NCBI GenBank assembly: GCA_029204225.1
Contig: MU835358.1
Location: 1-39,773 of the forward strand
Source: Diphasiastrum complanatum
Lineage: Eukaryota; Streptophyta; Lycopodiopsida; Lycopodiales; Lycopodiaceae
DNA: 39,773 bases
Reading direction: 5' to 3'
Position numbers and translations under genes: made by a program. This document shows, piece after piece, positions 1 to 11,399 of this stretch (position 1 is the first letter of the stretch; every line of letters begins with the position of its first letter). The notes beneath the pieces were generated by a model that was not told where the DNA came from, did no database searches, and saw nothing but the letters and a program-made list of their open reading frames with translations.

Positions 1-2490
1 TGGACAAAAGTCCTTGAAGTATGTTAGAAGCTTTGCATCCTACACATAAGTTCACTTTGTCCATATGAAAATGGTCCAAGTCATGTATTCTATTTTTTTT
101 TTTAAATTTCAGTTAGCTAAAAAATCTCCAAAATATATATGAGTGACATAAGTGCAACGTGAGTTCCTTATAGATTTTGCATTTTCATTTAGTTGCTAGG
201 GCGGTGTTAATGAGATTAAAACCTCCAAAATCTAAATGAATATCAAACATTTGAAGTGAATTTCTCATGTCTATGTGTTTGTTGTAGATTATAGAGCATA
301 CTACAATGTGACATTTATATCAAATAGTTTATCATTAAAATCATTTGAAGCTTCTACTCATTGCAAGTGTAGAACCAGTGCGAAAATGTCCAATCATGTA
401 CATATCTTAAGCATCATGGTGGCTTATGCATCATCAATCTGTTTGAAAAACCATGTCTTCTTTGTAAGATGATTAGCTATGGAGCATCTCAAGCTTGTGA
501 TTGCAATTATTCACAATCTAAAATTTCTTTCAAGAGTTATGTGAAAAGATAAGCATCAACTTTCATGCAAATTATGTCTTCTCTAACATTCTATGTTTTC
601 ATATAAGATGCATGTCAACCTTGTCATTATCATAGTGATTAATTTGAAGAAAGCATGTGTAAAATAGATGAAAGATTGGCATGAGACAATGACCAACTTA
701 TCATGTTTTACAAGATGCCCTTGAAGAAGATGAAAGGTTCATGCATATGGATAAATGAAAAGATACTAACCTTTCTCATATAGACATAAGTTTGTGTTTT
801 CAAAAGTATTTTTTTTGGATATATTTATAGGCATAAAAAAAGGTGTTTCAAAATATCAACGTGTACAAGAAGAGAAATTTGTTATCACACATCTTAAGGT
901 ATTAGATATGTTCAAGTGTGATACAAATCTATGTTACTCAATACTTGGATATAAATTAGAGCCCCAAGATAATTGCTTTAACTCTTAACCTACTACAAAG
1001 GATTATTGGTCAACACTCATTGTACCTTACTATGTATAGCCTCTAACTTTAGCTCATATAGGCTTAACCCATCTGGTAACAACAAGTTTAGTGCCACAAA
1101 GGACTTGATCGGCAACTTAATAAAAATGTGTAGAATCACTAGTGAACTAGAAATGGAGGCATTTTTAAAAACAATAAAGCTTTGAAAACAATAATCTAAA
1201 ACTTTATGCTACTCAATCAAGCTCTAATCATATAGTTGAAAATTGCACCTAACAAGTACCTTATTGTTTCCTTCCATTGTATCAATTGATTTCACAAGCT
1301 TATCATTCTAAAAGCTTCACTTGTTATTATGGTTATTGACTCATCATTGATCTTGTTTTCTTTTTAGAAATTTCACATGCATTCTTGTTAAGCCATATTC
1401 TCCATAGTGCCATAACCCATTCTAGATTCTAGATTCTAGATCACCTAAGTGTCATTGTTACCAAAGTCAAAATTGTATAGAAGCAATGCACTAATAGAGA
1501 TATTTGAACTTGATATGACATCTCTTTTGAATTTGTGAGTGAATTTGCTTCAAATCCATGTATGGCATTGAAAGAATGGATGAGAATAGTTTTCTCTATT
1601 TATCTAAGAAACAAACAATTAAAGTCCAAGACCAACCATAATTTCTTATAGACTTGTCATAAATGCTTCTTGGTACAAATACTCTTAGAATCAAAAAACT
1701 AAAATATAACGGTTTATTCTACCAGAATCTCTAGGAGAACCATCAAGATAAAAATGACTTTAACTCAACTTTTATTACCCCAGATACTGTTTTGAGTCAA
1801 GTGCTCTACTCTTAGCATCTCATGGCAAAAAAATAGCAACCATTCAATAGAGTTGTTTGTCTCCCAGTTAACTAGAGATCTAGGCTGAATATAGTACACA
1901 AGCATCTATAGACTACAATTCTGTAGTAGAGTTTCATCCACTAAATTAGCAAACTTTCCACAAGTGAAAACAATTTATTTAATGAGAATGTATGTGAGAC
2001 ATGTACATTCTCAATTAAACATTGGAGTAAAGAAATTTAGATTTCCATCACTAACCTAAATTCTTGACTCACTCAATAAATCACAAATTACTCACTATAT
2101 AAAATAATACCATTTTCTTATAATCTTCTAATGACAATTAAGTTTTTATTTATGATCCTTCAATTATAAATATTTAGAATCTTATGATTATTCGTCAATC
2201 ATAATTCACAAGGTTCCAAAACCACACTTACAACTCATGAAATATAATTGTTTACTCCAAGGAAAATTACTAGATTTTAAGAATATTTTTCCAACCCAAT
2301 TCTGATCAAACAGATAATTAAAGACAGAAGACATACTAAAATCATTTTAGCACCCGTCTTTAACAACATAAGCTTTATACAATTACCTAGAACAAAATCT
2401 AGATATTATAAAGTTATGCTGAATTCCACTGACAGAAGCAAGAACTATTGAGGGCAATGAAACAAAGGCAGTAGTAGCTCACGTGTTTCT
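1..2490. other. AT-rich intergenic DNA, no gene seen
   Basis: No reading frame here resembles a known protein, and the open frames are short (up to 65 codons) as expected by chance in AT-rich DNA. Small features visible: a T-run near 91-101, a triple repeat of the 7-mer ATTCTAG near 1421-1441, and a perfect 9-bp inverted repeat at 1984-2012 (GAGAATGTA / TACATTCTC around an 11-nt loop). The stretch lies downstream of the EIL gene, so its right end may hold 3' UTR or a 3' flank. Confidence 0.6.
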
Positions 2491-2969
2491 AATCTAGTTG
2501 TCATCTAGATCTGGAAACCTCAAGATCAATCCCTTGACATTGCAGGAACCTTGCCCGATGCTAGAAGATTTTTCATAGTTCATAACAGTTCTGGTAAAGA
2601 CACGCTGCATTACTTCGAAATAGAATGCATCAACAATAGCGTCTACAGACCTTGTATTGCGCATAAATACTTGTCCGTCACTAGAGCTTTTCAATCGGAT
2701 TATTTCCAGAAATGGTACATGAAAAGTGGTACCAAATGCCTAAATGCTTCAAGTTCACAAAATACTAGTTTATATAAGAAGGCAAAGCCGTTTTCCTGCT
2801 CGTTCGGTTTTCAACTTTCTTGAACAAATGGAAGTTTCTGTAGTATCCAGAAATTAATACTACAGCTTGGAAAAGACTGTTCTCTTTGGCAATGGAACAC
2901 ATTCCAATCTTGCATCCATCATTATTTAAGCCACAATTAAGGAACATCACACAAAATGATTGAACATCC
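2491..2969 (-). other. Probable 3' UTR / downstream flank of the EIL gene
   Basis: This directly follows the EIL stop codon on the minus strand. Overlapping short frames on both strands show no recognisable protein motif, so I read it as untranslated. I did not find a convincing AATAAA signal on the minus strand close to the stop, so the transcript end is not defined. Confidence 0.35.
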
Positions 2970-4874
2970 CTACGCCCCAAAGTAGCAGATAAGATCTTTG
3001 CAGGCAACCTCTGAACGTTCTTCAACCAATCCTTCAACGTCAAAGCATATGTTTGTACACGAACTAAACACACGCTTTTCTTTTGAAACTTTGTCGTGGT
3101 AATAAGGGGGTGTATTCAATAAATTGCCAAATTTGGTTCTTTGCAACTCTGGAGCACTTTTATACCCCGGATTGCCCTCCAGAAACGCCAATCCAATTGT
3201 GGAATTCCCAACATGTGGCGAATACGCATATTCTGTCTTAGAATTTGTGACACCAGAAATGACGTCTAGTTGGTCAGCCGCATTCACCTGCCCATGAAGC
3301 CCAACTTGTAGAATCTCTATATTTCTGTCAGATGGTAAGTTGGTTCCATAAAAGCCTACAGCTAGACCATGAAAAGGCTGAGCACCCACAGAAGTTTCAT
3401 GCAAGGCAGGAAAAGAGCTAAATTCAGTATTGTCCTGAAAAACTTCATCCGAACTCAGCATTGATTGGAAGAGACCCTTTTCATATCCAGTGAAAAGTAC
3501 AGATTTGTCTGAACCAGCAGCATAAACTGGTGCAACAAGACTTTCTCCATCTATTTTGCGTGTTGAAGAAGTCTTTACATCGGGTCTGTGAGGGCAATTA
3601 CTTTGATGCATGTTCCTTGAATTCCTGTCAGAAAATGCATTTTTCTGGTCATCGTAGTAGCAATGCTCATTGGCACATTTAAAAAAGCTCTGCCCGACTT
3701 CGAAGGACTCTCCTGACACCCTCCTTTTCCTTAAGTCCATCTGTCGGTCGTATTGCACCTCTGCAAAAAAATTCTGATCTAGTTTTAATGACTCTACCTC
3801 TTTTCTTTCCCAACTAGACTTCCAGACAGGCATGATGGAAACCTTCTCTTCTTGGAACAAAATACTGTCCTCAAGTTCAGGCTCCAATCTGTCCTCAAAT
3901 CCATCAACATCGTACTCGCTTGCACTGCTGCCTGTGAGGCAACCCACGTTTGCACTGCCAGGAGTATCCATCAACCCAAGAGCGTTGCTCTGCTGCCGAG
4001 CGAGCAACTCCTCCTGATTAAGGACTGCAAGCCAAGTAGCACTGTCTTTAGCTGTCATTTTATCTTGCAAGCATTTTGATTGGCGCACCAGCTTCCTGAT
4101 TTTGGATATATCTGGAGACATGTGCTTTATCACTGCTGTTAATACTCCAATCTTCCAAGCTTTTTTCAAATCATGAGGTTTTTTGTATGGAGGTGGACCT
4201 TGCCCTTTTGACAAGTCCAAATCAGGCCACCAATCCTCTTCGCCCGATGGCCACCACAGCGGCGAAACACCCTTTTCAAGAGGATACCGTCTCTGGGGCG
4301 GATCACAATGCTGCATAAGAGCAGAAAGAAGGGAGCCTAAGGTGGTGTCTTGAAGCTCTTGCAGGGTGTGAGGAGTGGGAGCAGCAAGGGCTAAGCTGTC
4401 TGGAGTTTTTGCCAGTCCATGCTCAGCTTGATACTTGGCTATGGCTGCGGGACCATTTTTGTCAAACCTTACTTTTTCCTTCCACCAAGACCTGATGTTA
4501 TCAGATGCCCCACTTACGGTTTTGCCCTTTTCAGGTATAATTCCATAAACAAAACCTTGAGCTTTACATACCTCCATCATCTTGAGCATGTACTTCAAAA
4601 TTCCGTCCTGTGCTCTTGACATTTTTTTCCGCCGAGCCTGCTCTTGAGACTGTTTCTGCTTGGGCTTATCCGTAAGCTCTCTGAATTTCTGCTCCTCTTT
4701 CATGTGCTTGAGTCGGATGCGATCTCGCCACATCCTTTTCTCCAGATCTTCCACAGCTATCTCCTCGTCGCTGATATCCTCGTCATGAATGCCATCCCCC
4801 TGTTGGTCGCCCATAAAATACCCAGAGTCTACCTCCAAAGTCTCTAGTTGACTGAGTTCGTCAGCGTTCTCCAT
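2970..4874 (-). CDS. EIN3/EIL-type ethylene-response transcription factor, 634 aa
   Basis: EIN3/EIL proteins are plant-specific nuclear DNA-binding factors that act after EIN2 in ethylene signalling and switch on ERF-type genes. The frame is uninterrupted and 634 codons long, close to the family's usual 600-630. Visible hallmarks: an acidic N-terminus (residues 1-46), the basic block [17 protein letters not shown] (47-63), a second basic stretch [17 protein letters not shown] (81-97), the core DNA-binding region (about 85-295) with [71 protein letters not shown] and [19 protein letters not shown], and a C-terminal Cys/His segment ([13 protein letters not shown]...[10 protein letters not shown], about 395-430) typical of the family. 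The start is set by a good plant context (AACAATGG) and an in-frame TGA 21-23 nt upstream (4893-4895). One coding exon is usual for this family. Which EIN3/EIL paralogue it matches cannot be told by eye, so no symbol is given. Confidence 0.95.
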   Translation of the reverse strand: MENADELSQLETLEVDSGYFMGDQQGDGIHDEDISDEEIAVEDLEKRMWRDRIRLKHMKEEQKFRELTDKPKQKQSQEQARRKKMSRAQDGILKYMLKMMEVCKAQGFVYGIIPEKGKTVSGASDNIRSWWKEKVRFDKNGPAAIAKYQAEHGLAKTPDSLALAAPTPHTLQELQDTTLGSLLSALMQHCDPPQRRYPLEKGVSPLWWPSGEEDWWPDLDLSKGQGPPPYKKPHDLKKAWKIGVLTAVIKHMSPDISKIRKLVRQSKCLQDKMTAKDSATWLAVLNQEELLARQQSNALGLMDTPGSANVGCLTGSSASEYDVDGFEDRLEPELEDSILFQEEKVSIMPVWKSSWERKEVESLKLDQNFFAEVQYDRQMDLRKRRVSGESFEVGQSFFKCANEHCYYDDQKNAFSDRNSRNMHQSNCPHRPDVKTSSTRKIDGESLVAPVYAAGSDKSVLFTGYEKGLFQSMLSSDEVFQDNTEFSSFPALHETSVGAQPFHGLAVGFYGTNLPSDRNIEILQVGLHGQVNAADQLDVISGVTNSKTEYAYSPHVGNSTIGLAFLEGNPGYKSAPELQRTKFGNLLNTPPYYHDKVSKEKRVFSSCTNICFDVEGLVEERSEVACKDLICYFGA

Positions 4875-5460
4875 TGTTGCACCACCAAATTTTCAGTCTC
4901 CACAATCAAAGATAAGAAACTTAACTATGGCAATATAAGAGCAAGCTTACTCGGCACTGAATTCTACATTAGTGCAGGAACCAAGTTTTTCAACATTTCC
5001 AGGTGCAAAATTCCATTTGTCTTGGCAAAGCAAGCTCCTCTTCCGTCTATCCCAAGCTACCAAAACCAACTTTCTTGCTCTCTTCACCGAACTTTTTCTA
5101 GCATTCCCTAGCACAACACCTGCAACGCCACACCTGACCGACACAAAATCCTCCCCACCCATATCATCGCCCCCCTTTTGCTTTCCACACATCAAAATCT
5201 CTGCTGGCCCGCTCCTACCACTGCTTTTCCAGGCCACATTCCCTCCTCATCACCCAACTAGTCGTTAAACCCTCAACCCACATCTCCTTTCCGATCAATT
5301 GCTGCTGCTGCTGCTCCTCCATCTAGTTACATGGATGAAGCAGCCACTCCCACTCCCCTCCTCTCTGCTATTGCTGCCTCTTTCAGCCTTCCCTACTTTT
5401 TTTTTGGGTTGTTGTTGGTACAACATGCTGCTGCGTCCTTCGCTCACTCAAAACTCTGCA
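4875..5460 (-). promoter_or_regulatory. Probable 5' leader and proximal promoter of the EIL gene
   Basis: On the plus strand this is a C/T-rich stretch, that is, purine-rich in the EIL sense direction, unlike the AT-rich DNA on either side. Such skew is common in long leaders of plant regulatory genes. A 96-codon upstream frame (5237 down to 4947) ends about 70 nt before the EIL start. No clear TATA box or start site could be fixed, and a leader intron cannot be excluded. Confidence 0.4.
4947..5237 (-). CDS. Possible upstream ORF in the EIL leader, 96 aa
   Basis: This minus-strand frame starts MAWKSSGRSG and stops about 70 nt upstream of the EIL start codon. It shows no recognised domain. 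If the transcript begins upstream of 5237, it would be translated before EIL and could lower EIL translation, but an open frame of this length can arise by chance in GC-richer DNA. No ribosome-footprint or conservation evidence is available. Confidence 0.2.
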   Translation of the reverse strand: MAWKSSGRSGPAEILMCGKQKGGDDMGGEDFVSVRCGVAGVVLGNARKSSVKRARKLVLVAWDRRKRSLLCQDKWNFAPGNVEKLGSCTNVEFSAE

Positions 5461-5588
5461 CAGTCCCAAAATACTACAAGCATACATAACCCATTGCTCC
5501 ACTTCCTGAATTACAATCACGTCAATTCATTAACAACAAAAAAATCAATTAAATACACAACAACAAAACAAATGCAGTTATCAAAATA

Positions 5589-5591
<3 letters not shown>

Positions 5592-5627
<36 letters not shown>
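5592..5627. repeat. (TA)18 microsatellite
   Basis: An uninterrupted TA dinucleotide run of about 36 nt, followed by a short AC-rich stretch, lies upstream of the EIL leader. It would be length-variable and could serve as a marker. Confidence 0.9.
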
Positions 5628-5636
<9 letters not shown>

Positions 5637-5639
5637 ATA

Positions 5640-6820
5640 TATCTTTATTCTGAAATTTATCTAAAGGGATCACTCGAAGTCCACCTTGGGTTTATTAATA
5701 TTATTAATGTTTTGTTTTATTACTCTATGGAATCAATTAATGCTTGCCTTACCACAAAGCTCTCACATTCTCACAAGCACATCAATCTAGGAGTAAAATT
5801 TCTATGCCCTTAACACATTCTCAGCAATGTGTTGTGTTTAAGTAAGTGTGGAGAATGGGTTTTTAGTTCAGTTTTGTAGGACATTATCCTCCTATGTTTG
5901 ACATGGCATTACAAGTATAATGGCTCATGTCTAGGGCATGTGAGTATCATCTCATGAGCAACTTTTCATACATACCATTATGAGTATAAGCCCATGAGCA
6001 ATTTTGCACAAGTCACTATAACTTAATGCACTTTCAAGGGAGGGCCCTCAAAGGGCATGAAGCCCTCCAACCCAAGCTTCCATTAGAGTTGCATGAGCAT
6101 TTTTGTAGGCTGGATAACTCAAGACTAGATGCTTGGGATGTACCAATGAATCCATATTGAAAGGTCTAGTGCTTATTGTCTATATGTGAACCTTTCTTAG
6201 TCAAGGTTGTGAGATAAATTGTCACATCCACAAAATGGAATTACAATCATAATACATGCAATGAAAACATGGAAGCATTAAGTACTTGGAAATGATTTCA
6301 TGATAAAAACTTATTCATAGAAGTCTTTCGTACTTGTTGAAGCATTCAATGATGAAGGAGAAGAACATGAGGAGGTCTATCTCCACGAGCATTTCGATTT
6401 TGGATTCAATATACACCAATGAAAGATATTGTGGAAGTTGATGCCCTTTTTGTGGTGCTGATTTTCTTCCATTGCAGATCATCAAGAATATGAGGTCTCT
6501 ACCTCTATGATCATTTCATTTTTGGATTCAGTATACACCAATGAAAGATATTGCAGATACTTATCGATAAAGAAGTCTACTAGTTTCAGAACCATGAATA
6601 GAATGTTGATCTACTGGCCATTGAATTTGATGGCAGCTATGTGAGAAACATGGTGTGGTTTTGAGAATGGGTGGAAAGTTATTTTGATTCCTGCTATTCA
6701 TAGATGCTATGATGGTGTGGTTGCGTGCCTCTTGTAGGTGTTCCTTGCTCCTCCCTTGCGTTTTCCCTAAACTCCTCTGTGTGCCTCCTTAAACTCCCTA
6801 AACTCCTCTAGCCGCCATCT
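5640..6820. other. Non-coding stretch with a local direct duplication
   Basis: No protein similarity is seen on either strand. Imperfect repeats around 5920-6005 share CATGAGCAA and ATGAGTAT. A clearer duplication lies at 6372-6560 and is listed separately. The region is otherwise featureless to the eye. Confidence 0.4.
6372..6560. repeat. Two direct copies of a ~70-bp unit, about 120 bp apart
   Basis: The unit starts GAGGTCT at 6372 and again at 6492, and runs through TTTTGGATTCA and TATACACCAATGAAAGATATTG in both copies with a few mismatches. It looks like a local tandem duplication with decayed spacers. No coding role is apparent. Confidence 0.7.
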
Positions 6821-7400
6821 CTACCTTCCTGTCCCTGGATACAGTGTAAAGTCTCGCTTTATGCCGTGGCAACGAAAGCTCGTGTAGTGGTGGTCCTGAT
6901 TGGTGGAATAATAGAGGGAGAGAGGAAGGGGGGGGGGGGGGTCGCATCTAAGGAGCACAGTGGGCATTTGGCCGCGGTGCATCCTCAGCCACATGTTTAT
7001 TTTTAAAAGAAAAATTGGCTGCCCTGACGCCACGTGCCCGGGCATCCAAAAGACTATCCCATAAGCATATCTTTGGGATTCTGGAAGGAGACATATAGGC
7101 AAACATGTGCATTATCTCGCATGTGTGGGTGCCTGGGCGTGGAAGTGCTCGACGTGGCTCCCGTTGCCCGACGCCACTCTCCTGCCGCCCAACGCCGTTT
7201 TGGCCTACCCGCGCCACACTTCTGCTGCCTGGTGCCACATGAGAGCTGCCCGACACCACCTGGGAGTCGGCCGTGTGCCAATTTTTGGCGGTCCCTGCCC
7301 GCCCGGGCATCAGGGCCACATGTGGCTTCCAACCACTGGGCCAGGGCCAAACACTAAACATGTGTGGCCCCGTGCTCTGAAGTGCCAACGCGGGGGAGTA
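6820..7400. repeat. GC-rich tract with G14 run and degenerate ~20-bp repeats
   Basis: The base composition changes abruptly from AT-rich to GC-rich. A run of 14 G lies at 6928-6941. Between about 7155 and 7285, units like TGCCCGACGCCAC recur roughly every 20 bp with many changes, and a 12-bp palindrome GCCACATGTGGC lies near 7315. Long open frames here occur on both strands (up to 146 codons), as expected for GC-rich repeats, and have no recognisable protein motifs. It may be part of an unrecognised transposon. Confidence 0.45.
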
Positions 7401-8189
7401 TAAAATATGTTTTTTTTTAGTCTACGTTTGACAAGGGGGCGGAAGCATGAAGGCATGTGTGTGGCAAATCAAATTAACAAAAAAGCAGTTTTGGATAGAA
7501 AATGGACATGATGTGGTGTGATTTGTATTCACAGTGATGTATGCATGTGCTCATTTCACAATTGGGTTATAGTTTTAGCAAGTATTGTGTTTGGTTTTTT
7601 GGGCCGTCGTTTCTTACACCTGACTTGTGTTGTTCCGAAGGCAGTAATTGTGAAAATTCATATCCATAAATGTCATAAATGAACCTATTGATCTTTGGCT
7701 AATTTGGGTGCACATCTCATTTAATCAACAATGTAGAAATCTTGCATCTAACATGCTAGTTCATGCAAAATCATGCATAACTCATCATGAAAACTAAGAT
7801 CCAATTAGTTTCTGGTCTAATCCGTACTATAGTAGTCCATACACTATATTTCACACATGTGGATTCAATCTACACAAGATTACATGCATTCTACACAATA
7901 GAAACATCAATACCATGAGAAGAGAGATAAAAGAAGACAATAGAATAGAAGTAGAAGGATCTCCAAAGTAGAGAGATGAAATTCTTTATTTTTCCAGGCA
8001 GATACAACTATATATAACAGGGATAATGTCATTTGGCCGCTTGCCAAATATTGCCCTAAATGGTAGTTTCTATGTACTTACCAAAAAACCTAGCTTTAAT
8101 TCAATGTATCTCATCCAAATAGAGGTTAGGTCCAAATATGATCTTAGCCACATCACCTATTTTTAAGAAATAGTAAAAACTTTTTTTTT
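7401..8189. other. No gene seen
   Basis: AT-rich DNA without recognisable coding or RNA features. It adjoins the 3' end of the Ty3/gypsy fragment and could contain the rest of that element (integrase end or LTR), decayed beyond recognition. Confidence 0.4.
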
Positions 8190-8239
8190 TGTCTTATTGA
8201 CATAAAGAAATAAATGTCTATGCTGAAATCTAACTTTGG

Positions 8240-8535
8240 CCTCCAAATTGTTAAATGAAGCCAACCCCATTTGGTGAGATCATCCATAGCCACAATGATA
8301 TATCGGGCTTATGAGCTTCTTGTAGCTGGATGGATGGGACCGATGTAGTCCAATCCCCACTTTTCAAATGGTGTTTGAGCTAGAACTAGATGTAGTAGAT
8401 CATAGTTCAGTCTTGTCGGCCTCCTAGCTCACTGGCACACATCACATTTCCTTAAGTATTATTTCGTGTCTTTATGAATTGTCGGCCACCAGCATCCGAA
8501 TTGCAAGATCTTGTGAATTGTAATGTCAGATGCAA
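8240..8535 (-). pseudogene. Integrase zinc finger and core start of the Ty3/gypsy fragment
   Basis: On the minus strand the H2C2-type finger is visible as CWWPTIHKDTK, then a stop, then YLRKCDVCQ. This is followed by EKWGLDYIGPI, holding the first catalytic Asp of the integrase core, and by YIIVAMDDLT. At least three in-frame stops interrupt it and the later catalytic residues are missing. Confidence 0.75.
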
Positions 8536-8804
8536 GGTGACCACTACCCATACCTTCATGTGATAGCGATATGATTTGGGTGGTCTAATGTTGAAGAACA
8601 GACCTTCGGAGGATGCTATCTGATCCTCATCGATACAATTGACCGGCAATCAGCTGATAAGGTCTAGCCTTAAGTATCAATTTTCGTTGTTCTGCCTTTG
8701 GTAGGGATTTATCTGGTTGACCCCACATAAGATATTCAACTATACCTGCGGCCCATCCTAGTACTGTATCGATGTAGAACAAGGCAGCATCTGGTAACCC
8801 ATCA

Positions 8805-9259
8805 TTAGGTGGGGTTGTAGTTTCCTTCCCTTTGATTTGTGACACATGATCTGCCATATAATGCTGCTTTCCCTTGCGTACCACACACTATCCAAAAATA
8901 AAACTCCAACAATAGTAGCAACCATCGAGTGATTCGCCTTGTGTTGCAAGTTTTATTAACTAGATAAAGCAAGGGTTGATAGTCCGTATAAAATGCAAAG
9001 TGTGTGGCCATCAAATAATGTCTAAGCTTCTTGACCGCATAAATCATGGCCAATGCTTCTCGTTTAGTGGTTGAGTACTGAGATGTCGGCTGGCAAATCG
9101 GACCGGAAAGTCCTTTTTGCATTCTCTTGGTTGGGTCAAGATGGCTCCAACTGCATACTTGGAAGCATCAGTATGCACATAAAACTCTATTGTCCAATTG
9201 GGCGATCGTAAAATTGGTGCTGAAACCAATACATTTTTAATCTTTTGGAAAGCCTGCAA
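8805..9259 (-). pseudogene. RNase H domain of the Ty3/gypsy fragment
   Basis: Two overlapping frames (9259-9044 and 9122-8805) together show the RNase H fold of a gypsy polymerase: the first catalytic Asp in HTDASKYAVGA, the Glu in REALAMIYAVKK and the later Asp in TDYQPLLYLVNK, where a Tyr occupies the position that is usually His. A frameshift separates the first two blocks. RNase H removes the RNA template during reverse transcription; this copy cannot make a working enzyme as it stands. Confidence 0.8.
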
Positions 9260-9442
9260 GGCTTATGAGGTTCCATGGTGAGCTTGAAAATTGGTCTTGC
9301 TAACTTTGCAAAATCTAAAATGAAGATCCGATAATAGTTAGCATGACCTATGCAAACGTAGTGCAAATTTGGCAAAGACATTGCCTTGAGCCGTGTCAAT
9401 GAAACTTCCATCTTTGGTCTTTTTCGATTATTCATTTATGTG

Positions 9443-9447
9443 AGTAT
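9443..9447. repeat. Target-site duplication of copia A, left copy (AGTAT)
   Basis: AGTAT directly precedes TGTTGG, the start of the copia A 5' LTR, and reappears at 31977-31981 directly after CCAACA, the end of its 3' LTR. A 5-bp duplication is the usual size for copia integration. Confidence 0.9.
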
Positions 9448-9471
9448 TGTTGGATTATTCTCCTACTAATC
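9448..9471 (+). repeat. Copia A 5' LTR, first 24 bp before the nested insertion
   Basis: TGTTGGATTATTCTCCTACT matches the start of the 3' LTR at 30546. After TAATC the LARD-like element begins; the LTR resumes at 19363 with a second TAATC. Confidence 0.92.
9467..9471. repeat. Target-site duplication of LARD-like element, left copy (TAATC)
   Basis: TAATC precedes TGTTAG here and follows CCTAACA at 19363-19367. Removing the element and one copy restores a sequence that aligns with the uninterrupted 3' LTR of copia A near 30565. Confidence 0.92.
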
Positions 9472-10558
9472 TGTTAGCCGATATTTCCGCATGGAAAATT
9501 GAGCTAATATTGAAGTTTAAGTTTGCAATAATTGAAAAAACCGGCATGTAAAACCCGGTTATTAGAGAAAAATCGGCACAAATTTGCCTTAGAACTGGGT
9601 CCCAGCCCGTCCTAAAGTGGCTAGACACAGTTTGAAAGTAAGAAACTGACTTTAAAAAAAAACCGTCAAAAATATTTTGTGGTCAAGTTTTGTAAGACCG
9701 AGCCAAAAGTGCCGGTCCACCTAGAATTGGGTCCCAGCCCGTCCTAAACGAGGCTAGAAAAAATTTTGCGGCCTTAGAAATGGCCAAAAATATTTTATGG
9801 CTTTTCAAAATTAAAAATGGCCAGTTGTAAAAAAATAGCCGGTATGACCGTGCTAAAATCTCACCATGTACTGAGTCCATTTTTTACTAATATATGATCA
9901 CTCAGTGTATTTTCAGGGAAACCGTGTTGTCGTGGGAGCCCTAGTCATGAATGCCGAAAAAGTCAACCACAGAAGAAAAAACCGAGAAAGAAAAGTTACG
10001 GGTAAAAACGGGACCGAGAAATATGGATTCAGTGTCAAGGAGTCACAGAAACCCTAACGGCAAAGTTTGGGCAATTTATGGGCAATTAACGAAATGTGCG
10101 GGCCAAGTGGTTACCCAACCGACCAAAAATCCAGACAAATGAGCAGTAGGCGCACGACCCTTGAAAAAACAAAGAAAGGCCAAAAACGAAGGTACCCAAA
10201 CAAAAAATGAAGGCCGCCTACTAAAAATAGGGGTTGAAAAAGGGCCTCACCCAAAATTTGGATATTAAATGCCAAAACACCTTGGAGGCTAAAAAATTTG
10301 GGAGGTACACCCACTAGCCATTGACATTTTGGGCTTCTAGGGTGTACAAAAGGGGAAACTTAAATGGCCTCCCTAGCCTTTGACAAAAATGGCATCTTGG
10401 CTAGTTTTGGAAGAGAGCCTTGAATGCACCACTCCCCCACTCTCTTATGGAGGCCACTAGGTGTACTATCAAATGGGTTGAGGACAAATGGCAAAGAGGG
10501 GTTGAAGGGCATGAAAATTGGCAAAGCTTCATTTTGAAGGGGGACACTTGGGTTTTCC

Positions 10559-10566
10559 TATAAAAA
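10559..10566 (+). promoter_or_regulatory. TATA box in the LARD-like 5' LTR
   Basis: TATAAAAA in the context CCTATAAAAAGGAGCC, repeated at 16591-16598 in the 3' LTR. Transcription would start about 30 bp downstream and run through the rest of the LTR into the interior. Confidence 0.6.
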
Positions 10567-11399
10567 GGAGCCAACTCTTTGTATTTGAGGGGTGTGTAAA
10601 ATGTGTGTTGAGAGTTAGTGTGTTGAGAGTTAGCATGTGTGTAAGTGGGATGTTGAGAGGTAATTTTGTTTGGTGAGAGAGATGGATTGTGCTTTCCTTT
10701 TCTTCGATGCTTGAAATGGATGTTTGGTGAATGCTTAAGTTGGAGAGTTCAATATTGATTCTTGTTCTCACTTTATGTAGTACTTGTGGATTGATGCCTA
10801 GTTAGTAATGCTTGTTTCATAGTTGTTGACGCATCGTTAGTGTAGTTACATTTATGTTGAGGGAGAGGGTGACTGGGTGTTTCATTGATTGGTGTTTTTG
10901 GGTGTTAAGTAGGGTAGTTACTTCTTGCTATCTTACTTTGGTTTTAGGTTGCGGTGGTAGTCTCTCACACATCAGAAGAATAGTGGATGCTTGTTTCTTA
11001 CTCATTGTTGGTTGGTAGAATGTGTTGAGAGTTGGAGGGTTTCAATGTTTAGTAGGGTTTAGTGTTTGCATTTGTTTGTGAGGTGACTATCGTTGCTCAT
11101 CATATGTTTGAAAGATTCTGGTCTATTGACGGATTTATGCCATTGTCGAATGCAAATGTGTGTTAGTTCTATTTTTGGTTTACTCCATATTAGGATGTGT
11201 GATTAAAGAGCAATCACCTTGTTTTGTAGGGTTGAAAGAACAGCATGGTTGTTTGGGGATGAGTGAATGTCAACTGATATTTAGTAACAGTTGAGAGGTT
11301 GATTGGTGAATATGCATGGTATACTCGCTATTCTCAAAGCAAGAAGTTGTGGAGAAAGCTTATACCTCTTTGTGCATTCGCTGTCACATCTTGCTGGAG

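Larger units (their letters stand above)
8190..9420 (-). mobile_element. Ty3/gypsy retrotransposon pol fragment, degenerate
   Basis: Read on the minus strand, the domain order is that of Ty3/gypsy pol: the RT-RNase H tether with GHANYYRIFILDFAKLARP (about 9360-9300), RNase H with HTDASKYAVGAILTQ and the REALAMIYAVKKLRHYL and TDYQPLLYL blocks (about 9230-8950), a spacer, an H2C2 integrase zinc finger with CWWPTIHKDTK and CDVCQ (8530-8430) and the start of the integrase core, EKWGLDYIGPI (about 8375-8340). Stop codons and frameshifts break all of it, and the RT palm, LTRs and the integrase end are not seen. Copia A was inserted just upstream of this fragment's 5' end. Confidence 0.85.

Noticed and set aside
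794-988. 64-codon frame in the AT-rich left end
   Set aside because: No similarity, low complexity at the start, and the surrounding DNA shows no coding bias.
5299-5664. 121-codon plus-strand frame rich in Leu and Pro
   Set aside because: It is the complement of the purine-rich EIL leader and ends in the TA microsatellite, translated as a Tyr-Ile repeat.
6821-7403. Six overlapping frames of 93-146 codons on both strands
   Set aside because: GC-rich repeats have few stop codons. None of the frames has recognisable domains and they overlap on both strands.
9951-10142. 63-codon frame (MPKKSTTEEK...) present in both LARD-like LTRs
   Set aside because: It recurs at 15984-16175 because the LTRs are duplicates. 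It is short and Lys-rich and resembles no known protein; repetition alone is not evidence of coding.
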